Source: Hawksworthiomyces lignivorus (Eukaryota > Ascomycota > Sordariomycetes > Ophiostomatales > Ophiostomataceae). Taken from it: a stretch of DNA of 64,000 bases. The notes below the pieces were generated by a model. That model had not been told where the DNA came from. It searched no databases and saw only the letters and a list, made by a program, of their open reading frames with translations. Shown here one piece after another: positions 1 through 10,456 of this stretch. The DNA is taken from the NCBI GenBank assembly GCA_002917075.1, contig NTMA01000058.1, forward strand, positions 186,001 to 250,000. Direction: 5' to 3'. Both the position numbers and the translations under genes were made by a program. Within the stretch, counting starts at the first letter, position 1, and each line of letters starts with the position of its first letter.

Positions 1-1235
1 AGATTGCGGCGCGGGAGGCTGCTCTGGGACTGGCGTAGCAAGGCACGGGAGTTTTGTAGATTTCACCTTCCTTTTTTTTTCAGCCCTCCCCTCCTCTTTG
101 TTTATGATCTTGCTGTCGTCGTCATCATCATCGTCATCGTCGTCGGCGCATCCGCACAAAATTCGGTATCAATTGGATTGAGATGGCGCAGCTGGAATGC
201 AAATTTTGAAAAAAAGCTGAGAATAACTGAGTCTCATGGCTGTAGACCGCGGAAACGCACCAGTTGAAAGTGAAGGTGAACACTTTTTAAGGTAGATACA
301 CACCACATTCATTCGACCCATCAATATTATGGCGTAGAATGAGTGGAGTAGACGGCATCAGTGGATCGAGGGGCAGATCTGCAATGGAGAAGAGAAAACA
401 TAAGACGGCGCAAAGTGGCAGCGTTGCTACGTAAGCAGTGGGCCACAAGACGACGCAGTTATTGGATAAGGCAGAGCAGCAAGGCTGAGGTGAGAAGGGC
501 ACAGTGAATAGCTTTCTTGGTGGTCTCAGAGGTCTGAAGAGGCCAAAGACGTGCTCTCGCACAATGGGGCCCAACTGGGTTTAGCGCCGTTTTGAAGCCT
601 TCAACGGTCTTACCCACTATTTGGTTAAGGTCGTAATCAGCGCCAGCTGTCGCCGTCTCCGAGTGGCTAAGCCACTATATCGACACGCCAACTAACGGAA
701 CCTCTCCCGAAAGTCAAAATCGAATAGCGGTGGATCGCCAGACAACAGAAAGAGACGCGCTGAAAATCTAGGCATCTATTTTTCATTGCTCTGCTCGCTC
801 TCCCTATTTGATTCATTTGAAAGGTCGCTAGCTGCCTTTTTGTGTCTCCCATCTCTGCACCGCGTGTCTGCTGGACGCCCCTTGCTTGTCTGTCTCGCAA
901 TCCTGTCTTGTTTGGACGAACTGTGCTTCTCTATATCATCCCTCGCATCCGTATTCTCCATCCGGATCTGAGCAAGCATCGTGCCAAGCATCTTGCAGGG
1001 CTGCCGCACACTGCACATCCTCTTTCGTTTACGGCTAGACCCTTTTTGCTCAGAACGCACTCCTAGGGGTTCACATCCCCCCTCGTGCTCTGGGCCAGTC
1101 ATCCTTACTTCGCTCCACCTCACTCTCGCTTCGCTCCTGGCCTAGCTGGCTGCAGATTTTCGGAGCGAACAGCCTATTTCTGCTCCCAGTGACAGATCAT
1201 TCAGGCATCGAAAGCGGTAGATCTGTAACGCCAAC
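1..1235. other. Intergenic region upstream of the first transcription factor
   Basis: No gene is supported here. Short open frames exist on both strands, but none has a recognisable domain, a paired splice structure or sustained fungal codon bias. A stretch near 640-680 slightly resembles the D-arm of a Ser/Leu tRNA but no anticodon or T arm follows. The last few hundred bases probably hold the promoter and 5' leader of the gene starting at 1236. Confidence 0.6.
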
Positions 1236-3631
1236 ATGGTTGGAGTTCCAGGCCGCTCGAAAGGCTGCAACACCTGCATCCAGCGGAAAGTAAAGGTTGG
1301 TTCTTCTGTGCGTAATAGCCATTGTGGGCAAATTAAAGAATATTAAGTTGACACTGCTCTTCCTTCCTTTTTCCTTTTTCGGCGTGTGTTTACAGTGTGA
1401 TGGCGGACAACCTGCATGCAATAACTGCCGCAAATCTCGGCGACTATGTACTGGGTACAAGAGGCCGGTGGCCTTCGTTATGTCGTCCAACGTGGCAATG
1501 GAGCCCGTGATCGCGGATGACTCGGAAGATACAACCATTATTACGCACGGAAGATGGCGTAAGCAGACGCGGAAGGCCCCCAAAGCGCTCCAAAAAGTGC
1601 CAAAACAGGCCCTCGGCGTTATAGGCGAGGCAAAGGCCGCTGCTGCAGCAATGACCGAGACAAGCGTGTACGCAGATGACGCCGTACAGTGGGCGACTGG
1701 CGCGTCAGACGAGGACGAGAGGGAGTCCTGGGAGGACTTCCTGCGCATAAGGGACAGGAGCACGCGCAGGCGCGGCCAGCTGGTGTCGTCGAAGCGCCGG
1801 CCCGTCACGACGCTCGAGGCGCTGACCCGGGCCATCGCCGACCTGGAGACGAATGCCAAGTCGGCCGTGGTCGACTTTCCCACGTCCGACCAGGCGGCGC
1901 AGCAGGTCATGCCGCCGGGCCTCCCTACGGTGCACCACCTGCCGTCCGACGCCGTCTGGCGCGAGCAGCTGTTTCCGCTGTTCCTGAGCTTCTACCTGCC
2001 CACCGAGGTCATCCACTCCTTCCAGGACGGCACCAAGATGCTCCGCCCGCGCAACTGGCTGCTCAACCTGCCCGAGGTGTCCCTGACGGGCGCGCCCGCG
2101 CTCGAGTCCGCCATGACCGCGCTGTCCATGGCCCGCGTCGGCCGCAAGTTCAACAACCCGGCCCTCGTCCAGCACAGCCTCAAGCTCTACACCAAGGGCC
2201 TGGGCCAGCTGCAGAAGGCCATCCACGACCGGGCCACCCAGCTGACCGACGAGACCCTGGCCGCGTGCATGGCCTTTTCCATGTACGAGGTCGCCGAGTG
2301 CCCGTCGCGCCACCTGGACGGGTACAACTCGCACCTCGCCGGCGGCCTCGTGCTGCTGCAGCAGCGCGGGCCCGGCGCGCACATCACGCCCCTGGGACAC
2401 TCTCTCTTTGTTTTTATGCGGATCCAGCACGTATGTTGACTCTTTCCCTTTGTTTCTTTGCTCTCTATGACGCCGCGTGGTAGCCAATTTTTGTTCTTTT
2501 TTTGGGGGGCTTTGCTGACGTCGTTTTCTCTGCACTCAGTTTATCTATGCGCTGCTGATGCGCAAGAGCAACTTCTTTTCCAGCGAAGAGTGGGAGAGCA
2601 CGCCGTGGCAGGGGGCGTCCAAGGACCCGCACGACCGGTTCATGGACCTCATGTACCGCATCCCCGTGCTGCTGGAGCGCACTGACAACCTGACCGAGTC
2701 GACCACGGACGCGGCCGCGCTGGTGGCCGGCCTGCTGGCCATCATCGACGAGTACCAGGGCATCTTCGACTGCCTGCAGATGTGGTGCAGGGACCTGCAG
2801 GCCGTCGTCGCCGGCCCGCTGTACTGGCCCGAGCTGTCCACCATCGAGTGCCCCGAGTTCGACCGCAGCAGCCGCGGCCGCCCGTTTCCCGTCGCCTTCC
2901 ACTTCCCCGCCTTCGCCATCGGCCAGCCCATGATCCTCTACTGGCTCATCGTCATGGTCATCCAGCGCCAGATCGCCTCGCTCTACCGCCGCGTCGCCCG
3001 CCTCGCCGACAAGGAGGACCGCGACCGCGACGGCAGCGGAGCAGGCACATCCACCGGCTCCGGCAGCGACTGGTCGACGCCCGAGCCGCAGTCGCCGGTG
3101 CCGTCGCCGCTGTCGTCGTCGGGCGTGTCGTCGTCGATCGCAACGCCCTTTTCTTCTTCCGCCTCCTCCTGCCCCGCCCCCACCGCCACCACCACCTTCG
3201 ACACCACCGGTTTGTTCGCACCTCCGGCGACCACCACTACCACTACTACTACCACCACCACCACCACCACTGCTACGCCTTCTTCTCGCTCCTCCTCCTC
3301 CCGCCGGATCGCGCTGCCCATGTCCGTGGAGGCGATGCGCGCCACTGCCGCCGACGCCGACGCCCTGGGCCGCACCTCGGCGCACAACGTCTGCCAGTCG
3401 GTCGAGTTCTTTTTGCGGGACGGCATGGGCGACATCGGCCCGCTGTCCATGCTGCTGCCGCTCTCCACCGTGCGCAACGTCCTCGAGAGCATGGAGCCAA
3501 CCCGACCCTGCCGCCCGGGCCCCCCCGGCCGGCCCGGTGAGTATTCGGACGAGGTCGCCTGGGTCGACTTTCTGATCATCACCATCGGCGGCAAAGGCCA
3601 GCAGCTGGCGTACTACCTCGATTCGCAATGA
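1236..3631 (+). CDS. Zn2Cys6 transcription factor with Fungal_trans_2-type regulatory domain
   Basis: Likely a nuclear DNA-binding regulator of about 761 residues. Exons are 1236-1295, 1396-2430 and 2540-3631; both introns (100 and 109 nt) are phase 0. The first intron splits the zinc cluster: exon 1 supplies CNTCIQRKVK and exon 2 starts with the third Cys, giving the normal C-x2-C-x6-C-x6-C-x2-C-x6-C pattern. A better-looking GTAAAG donor six bases upstream would destroy this spacing, so GTTGGT is used. A leucine-rich helical region (about residues 240-500) resembles the Fungal_trans_2 (DUF3468) family. After it comes a Ser/Pro/Thr-rich linker with a pure threonine run encoded by ACC/ACT repeats near 3230-3270, then a conserved-looking helical tail. 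The target pathway cannot be told from the neighbours; the next gene is transcribed convergently. Confidence 0.85.
3232..3270 (+). repeat. ACC/ACT trinucleotide repeat inside the transcription factor
   Basis: A run of ACT and ACC codons encodes an uninterrupted threonine tract in the linker of the factor at 1236-3631. It is a likely length-variable microsatellite. Confidence 0.8.
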
Positions 3632-4128
3632 GCTGGGAGCAGAATGGGGAGGAAGGACCGTAGGAAAGAGTGTGCCTCGAGTCCTTTTCAAAAGCGATAT
3701 GAGAGAACGGGGCTTCGATGGCGTCTTTGATTTTGTTCATTTGTTTCTGTTCTAGCCCATTTTTATTACGTTGGTAGCGGTTTGCTTCACAGCCTGGTTT
3801 GACATCGGCTTTTTGGGTTTGGGCGGCGTTCATTGCATGATACGTAACGAAAACAGAAAGGCTAAAGGGAGTCAAGACTAGCTTGTTCTAATGATAAGAG
3901 ATCCTCTATTTAAGTGCAATGCAGCGCTATTACTTTCGAAGAAAGAAAAAGTGCATGTATGTGACGTGTTGGAAACATTTTGTAACGTCGTATCCCCTAC
4001 ATCGACGCAATCTTTATCCATACCTGCATGATACGCATCGCCGTGCCATTTTGCCTTGCCGAGTCTACAGTCCGTTCCCCGATATGATAATAATACAGTA
4101 CATGAGAAAACATGTAAGCTGAAGCCTT
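3632..4128. other. Intergenic region between convergent genes
   Basis: This holds the 3' ends of two converging genes. I see no supported coding sequence. Confidence 0.6.
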
Positions 4129-5970
4129 TCACTCCGTATCCCGCATTAAATGCATCTCGTGGTGCACCCTGAGCCGGGCCTCCCCGATCGACTTCGGTAG
4201 TGGGTCCGATCCGTCGTCTTCCTCACTGAGGAGAGAGTCCAGCCCGCTGCATTTTGCGATTCTTGCGGCGGTGGAGAACGTCGACGAGTAGCTCGCGTTG
4301 CTGACCCAGGTTGCGTGCAGTCCGCTGAGGACAGCGACTACAGTAACGAAAAGAGAGACCCCGTAGGCAATCCAGAGGTCTTTTGGCCGGTACTGGTATG
4401 TCAGAGGGTATGATATGACATTGACGGGGATTTGAGACGCGCGTGCCGAGTTGAGTCTGCAAGTGTGTCAGTCAATCCCCTGCTCATTTTGTGCTTCTTG
4501 ACAGGATGCGCCAAAGGGGCTTGGGGCTCGTAGCACTCACAGTAGATTGGGATTCGAAAACATGCTCAAGGTTATGTTCTGGAAGAGAGCCTCCAAATCC
4601 CGCGGCGTTTGCTCGAAATCGTTAAAGTTCACAGTTGTCAGCTGAGACATGGAATCAGGACTGTACGATTCCTGGTTCCCTAAATAGCCCACCAAGAGCT
4701 TGCCAAAGGTGTCCATGACTGCCTGGTACGCAAAGCGCGCTGCTACAAGCTGAGTATCGTTGCCACCAATGAGCGTGGATGTGATCGGTCCAAATCGATC
4801 ACCTAGCTTCCGTTTTGGTAAAACGGAAGTGATACTATTGTCGACGCCGAAGGTAACGGTGTATGACGCGTTGTAGAGAAGGCATTCGGATACATTTGCT
4901 AAGCCTCGCTGCCCTGCCCAAAGCGAGGACACAAAGATATTTGGAGTCCCATCACCTGACGAGGAGCCAAGAGAGAGCCACGAGCTCTCGGAGTCGAAGT
5001 CTCCGGTGGTATTCAAGACTCCGTGATCGTCGCTTCCACTCCAAGAAACGTAGATGAGCGAACCACCCGAGCCCGCATGGCCGTTAAAGAAATTGCTGGT
5101 CGTATTTCTGATTGAGTCGTTGGCCGGTGAGCATTGCACGGCGGGGCCGCTGAAAGTCAGACTGTATGACTCGTTGGCAAATGCATGGGGAACTCCGACA
5201 ACGTCTCCTGTAAGTGCGGCGGTAAAGCCTGCTACCCGTACGCCGTCGGAGGCAGAGAGAAAAGGTTCATCCGCGTCCACGGCCCCTACAAGGGCCCATG
5301 AAGAGGCGTTCTCATATGATAGCTGGGGTACTTGCAGGTTCGTGATATTGGATACTGGGCTGTTCACAACCGTGAGTGCACCTGGTGGAAAAATCATGGC
5401 CAGAGGAATACACCTATGCAAACAAATGTGAGCAGAGACCATAGTATATTGGAAATTAATAATGACGAGAACACACCAGATAGCTGCTGCCATTAGTAGC
5501 ATCCACGGGAAACCCGTCCAAGAACGTAGATGACCAAATGAGCTCGAGTCTGTAGGCGCCGCCATAAGGACATCCACTGTCCGCACCTTAATTTCCAGAC
5601 GCTTTACATTAAGCCATAACCGCTGGGTATATGCTGCCGTAACGGCAGCCACCAGGCATGTTTTAACGAGGAAAACAAAAGCAGTCGCAACTCGGGAAGT
5701 CCACTCTTGAGAAAGCTTAATCTCGTTTTCCTGTTTACCATCCAGGAACCGGTTATATAAGTCATGCCCGATGGCAAAAACTAACCCAAAAAATGTAAAT
5801 AGAACAGCTGATGTCAGGGCTACGAGTCTCCATCTCGCTTGGCTCTTCTGGGGAGGTTTTATGTATATCGGTTCGTTATTGACTTCGACCTGAGATAACA
5901 TGGCGGGAGTGCCCATCCCTTGAATTTCAGGCTTGTTGATTCCAGACATGGATTTTAGAAGATTCGACAT
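4129..5970 (-). CDS. Fungal multi-pass membrane protein with large glycosylated loop
   Basis: Product of unknown function. Exons on the minus strand are 5970-5477, 5413-4541 and 4456-4129, giving about 564 residues. The 84-nt intron at 4457-4540 is required to keep frame. A second, 63-nt intron at 5414-5476 is in frame and could be read through, but it has a GTGTGT donor, a CTCAC branch site and a TAG acceptor. Removing it joins a helix ending AAIW to IPLAMIFPPGALTV, which makes a cleaner membrane segment. Hydrophobic segments lie near residues 50-75, 95-120 and 155-185, and one lies close to the C-terminus (ending GLHATW). The region between the last two is rich in N-x-S/T sites, so it is probably outside the cell or in the lumen. 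The architecture recalls a common family of uncharacterised ascomycete membrane proteins. Confidence 0.75.
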
Positions 5971-7599
5971 TTCTAGAGTGAGATAGACTTGAAGGAAATT
6001 GTATGCACAATGTGCCTGGAGTAAAAATGCACCTTGTTAATTCTGCTAGAGAGTTTTCATTCAGACGCTATTGCACTAAATCAGTGCATACATAGCTGCT
6101 GAATTGAAAAATTCAGTAAAATTATTGGGGTGATTTGGCCTTATGTAATGACACATATCACTGTAGGAGATGTTTTTAATTAATGAAAAATGAAGCAGAC
6201 ATCGGTGAGTTTTGCTCAGCAGTGCTTTTGTAGAAAATGGAATGTGTGAAGAGTTTCAATAAGGGATGTAATGTGGATCGCCAAAGGCTGCATGGAGTTC
6301 AGGCCGTAATCTTGACCCCCCTGGCGGCAACCCTTTGGCAGCCGACTCAGCCAATACAATAACAGCACTTTGCTCTGCCCACACGTACTAGCCCTCAGAA
6401 TTTCAATCTTGCCCAGTCATATGGCGACATCTGACACAGCGTTGTATGCAGTCAGCCATCTCCGTAGTATTCGCTGAGGAGGATCTTGGATGCTAAGCCT
6501 CGCGTCGCATCTCTTTTGTGGTGGGAATGCCCACAATTTGGGACCAAGTTTGATCCTTCCAAGGCAATCTCTGACCAGCTCGTATGCGCTCTGTGAACCG
6601 AATTACCTGGATGGATTCAATCTGCTGAGCTAACTCGGACAGGCTCAGCCAGGACAGATATTTGGCGATGACACCTTTCAGTCACTTTTATTCAGCCTTG
6701 CGACCTTACTTCACCCTTAGGGAGGCGAGGTCCCACAGCTAAGCGCGGACAGATCACGGCGCCCCTGCATTGAAACAAACTCAGATGCTGAGGGTCCTTT
6801 GCATGATGCCATCGCCTCGTCTCTTTCAACAACCCTTGCTCTGGATCAGACTCTTTTATTTGCTTGGGCTATTTAGACGGGGAATACCAAACAACTATGC
6901 CGGACGCATTAGACCAAACTAGGCTTACCTGACTCCAGCTAGTCGAGATGATCTCTCCGTTGCAGGAGAGCGAGGGTGGCTGGACGCGCCTTCGCGGCAT
7001 CTTCGCAACACTAGCAATGATCAGAGGCGGACTAATTCGGCTACACGCCGTAGACAGTGACGTTTGAAATGCTATGATAATAATAAAAAGTACTACTTCG
7101 TAGATGCTCCCAAATTCTAGAAGCATGTATTTCGCGCAAGGGCAGAAATTAAAACCGGCCTTCTGGACAGCGATACAGGGGCCTCGGAGCATTTTGGTTT
7201 CTTCTTGAACAAGCATCGCCTTTCGTTCTGGTGTTATGCACCCTAGGTTGCCTTTTAATGTTGCAAGAATTGATTTCGCCGAACCATGATGTATTGCTTC
7301 TTGTCATTTTCCCAAGACCTCAGTGTTCGTGGTTTCTGGCACCTTTTACCGTGTGCGGACGGCCGATTGCTCGACAGTGAAGCCGCGATCCAAGGGTTAC
7401 CCCGTATTATTACAATACCACCGGTAGTGGCGAAATATCAGCAAAGCGGTCCTGTCCTCCGCATCGCCTATTCTATTATGCTGGTCGTCTGGGGGAGAAG
7501 GGAGAAGGTTTTACCGCCCTTCAGGGTTGGGATCCCCACAGCGGCAGAATTTCCGGCTGTCAGCCCACCACAACAATACAGATCACGATTCAATTGAAT
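5971..7599. other. Gap without a supported gene
   Basis: About 1.6 kb with frequent stops in all frames and no domain. The 115-codon minus-strand frame at 6869-7216 has no recognisable features and is not called. This may include the promoter of the membrane protein. Confidence 0.5.
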
Positions 7600-10068
7600 G
7601 TCAACGACGAGCCATGTTCGCGTTCCTTTTGTATATTCTTCTCGCTGCTTGGCATGAGGTGGCCGGGGCCGCCGATTTCACATGGAGCTCCATCCGTGCA
7701 TATAGGGCAATTCCTCACTGTGTGCGGCGGCGCGGGCATGCGATCCTAGCCCACTGATCCGGCGCGATATAGGTATCAAGAAGAAGAGGGCTTCGGCAGA
7801 TGCGCCGAGTGACGACAAGATCGTACAGCTCCCTTCCCGCCCTGCAGGAGGTTCCTCGTCCAACGGTTCAGCTTCTGCAGGTCCAGGAAGCTCTGCTGCC
7901 TCGACTGCAAGCTCAGGCACGAAGAAAGGTCGGGAGACGAATACGGCCGGCGTATCTGCAGCTTCGGCGACTTCTTCTTCTCTGAACATCTGCCGGAACA
8001 GGTATGCGCCTTCATACCATGGTTTTTCTCTCGCAGATTTCGTATTTGTATTGGCTTGTTGCTGATGCTTTAGCTCTTCTGCTTCTCTAAGCATTGGCGC
8101 TATATCTCGTCGTTCCACGGTCCCTGGCTGCAGATGTCCACGGACATGCTCGAGTCCTTCGCGACGATCAATATCAGCCACAGTCGCCCTTGTCGACCCA
8201 GCCATCTTCTGCGACCTGATCCGCATCCGCCGCCTCGTTGACGAGGCGGCCGACCTAGCCGTGCGTGCCGCTTCGGACGTGGTGTCGTCCTCGAATGAAG
8301 CGGCCGCCTACCTTGGAGTCGGCCACACTCCCACTGCGGGTGGCGGGAGGGATGTGCGGCTGTCTGCCGAGTGGTGACACCGGATGCGCGCAGAGGCGGT
8401 GCAGAAGCTAGCACAGGCTTATGCGCGCGATGAGATTGCGGCGAGCGCGCAGCGCTGCGTGTCTTCCGGGACGATTACGAGGGTGCTGCCGACGACCTCA
8501 ATGAAAGCCTGCGCCTGGTGCGCTTCCACAGGACGTCTGCAGAGCATGGCCGTCGCGCCAGGCAGATACATGCACAGCAGGAGACAAGTGCTAATGGAAA
8601 TGCAGGGCTGAGTCTAAGCGGGAGGGATAGATTCGATGGACCTGGTAACCCCCTATCTGATGACGACGTAAGTGCCTCTGATATTGAGAAGCAGCTGTTA
8701 ATTCAGCGAGCTGGCGCTTACCTTGCCATAGCATGCCAATGCATATACGCATCCCTCGGGCCAGAATGGGCTCACGCTGAAGAAAAAAAGTTGGTCGAGC
8801 TTGGCGCGTTGCTGGAACAGGCAAAGCGTGCCACATCTCTCTCTCAAGCTGGGCGCAGCGACATGGCTGAGAGCACGGCACGAGCAGACCAGGCGGCTGC
8901 TACCAAAGCGAAGACATCGCAGGACGATGTTAGCGACGCAGACGAATCTGAAAGGAGAGAGATTCTGCGGCGACAGGCCGAGGCGCAGAGGTTGTTGCGC
9001 ACCAACGCGAAGGGGGCCGTCCGCGACTACCTGGCTTTTCTGTCGCACTTCGACTATTCGCCCGGCGTACCCCTCGACGTGTCAGAAGTGCTTACGCGCC
9101 GTGTCGTCAATGCGACCATCAGTCGGGGCGGGGGCGCGCCAGTTCTACCTGGAACATCAGCCATGGACTAGCTAGGCTGTGGGCTTTTCGGAATAAGCAG
9201 ACTTCTTCGCAAGAGTCGCGCCATCCTCTAGCTAGTTGCAAGACAGAAAGGGCTCTTCCTGACCAGCCCATCGTGGTCTATCCCATGAATGTGCTGTTCA
9301 GCGAGACCGCTATCATAGGCCTTCCGCCGTATCCAGCGGTTGAGGGACGTAGAATCACTGCCTGAGAAGGAAAATTACGTCAGCCCCATGCCGCCTCTAG
9401 AACCAGAACGACCAAAATCGAACTCACATGTGGAAAGCACTGTCGAAGTGGCGACCTACCACCCACTTCTAGAAGATGCGCTGCACTCCGTGCTGCTCGC
9501 ACATTGCCTGCTACAGACATCGCCCACGGAGATGGTGCGTCATGTCAACATGGTGGCGCGTCTAGCGAGCCTGATTGATGGATATCCCATCTTCAACCAC
9601 ACCCGCTGTCCGGCTCGCAGCGACTGGGTAGAGATTATGCGGCGCGCCGGCGGACCGGGCTGGATCAGCGTCCTGAGCACGTGGGAGGAATATTGCCGCC
9701 ACTTTGTAGTGGCTGCAACGACGACGACAGTGGTGGCCGACAGTGATACCGTTTGTGGTAGCATTGTGAATGATGACGGCGCTACCTCTCAGCCTTCAAG
9801 AACCCCGCGTACGGCAGCTGCATCACAACAGCCAACTTCCATACCGCCATCGCCGTCACCGTCATCTGAGCGTGCGCTGGCGATCTCGCGATGGGTGCTA
9901 GAAGGCATGCGGCTAAATGGTGGAGTTTCTGTGCGCATTACAGACGCAGAACCTGCGCGGCGTAAGAAGAAAAAGAACAAAGCTGCAGCTGCCAGAGCGC
10001 GCATCTCACTACCTGTTCTGGCTGCTAATGTCGGCGCTCGCGAAGATGATGCTGGCAGGGATGGTTGA
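7600..10068 (+). pseudogene. Disrupted gene of unknown function, coding signal shifts between frames
   Basis: Protein-like sequence is visible on the plus strand but not in one frame. From about 7750 to 8001 a Cys-rich segment (CRSRKLCCLDCK) runs to a good splice site; an intron at 8002-8073 joins it in frame to KHWRYISSFHGPWLQMSTD. Near 8170-8185 the signal moves to another frame (VALVDPAIFCDLIRIRRLVD), meets TGA at 8375-8377, continues past it in the same frame, shifts again near 8440-8460, runs open to 9171, shifts near 9130-9170 and again near 9335-9360, and ends in an open 242-codon stretch closing at 10068. Upstream in-frame TAG and TGA codons also occur near 7748 and 7810. Introns do not explain all shifts with consistent phase. 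I do not recognise the family. A living gene with unusual splicing, or assembly indels, are alternatives. Confidence 0.5.
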
Positions 10069-10456
10069 TGATACTGGTGAGTGAGCCTCGGTATTAAATG
10101 CTTAATTTTTGACGTAATTTGAGATATTGTCCGCGCAACCAGGGCCCGCATAACAATTGCATAGAAGAAACGATTGGTAGGTTCATAAGTCATTATCACA
10201 TAAATGCATATACATAAGAGGCAGCTGGAAGTAGGCAGGATAAGGATTGCATCTCTTTGCGCGGGTGCTTTTAACACTGTAACGACGCCTACAAGCACTT
10301 CATATCCAATACATAATTTTATTCGCATGGGGATAGCGTAGCATATTGGTAATATTATTGACGCCAAGAGAATCCCAAAGAAAGCGCGTTGACGAAATTT
10401 GGGATGAATCGAACTAAACGTTGAAGGAAAAGAGGGTACAGTCGACTTCCAAACGC
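10069..10456. other. Intergenic region between convergent loci
   Basis: AT-richer spacer between the disrupted locus and the minus-strand factor. No gene is supported. Confidence 0.55.

Noticed and set aside
640..720. Possible tRNA (D-arm-like string near 655-675)
   Set aside because: No matching anticodon arm, variable loop or T-arm consensus follows, and the acceptor stem does not close.
1705..2535. Long minus-strand ORF opposite the first transcription factor
   Set aside because: Shadow of a GC-rich coding region; the plus strand has the zinc cluster and correct splicing.
7678..8226. Minus-strand 182-codon ORF opposite the disrupted locus
   Set aside because: Acidic composition looks protein-like, but the plus strand over the same bases shows a spliced, Cys/Trp-containing frame with good intron signals that continues downstream; the minus frame has no partner exon.
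9130..9170. An intron that would repair the third frame shift of the disrupted locus
   Set aside because: Several GT/AG pairs were tried by eye; only one gives the right phase and it has a poor donor and removes sequence that itself looks coding.
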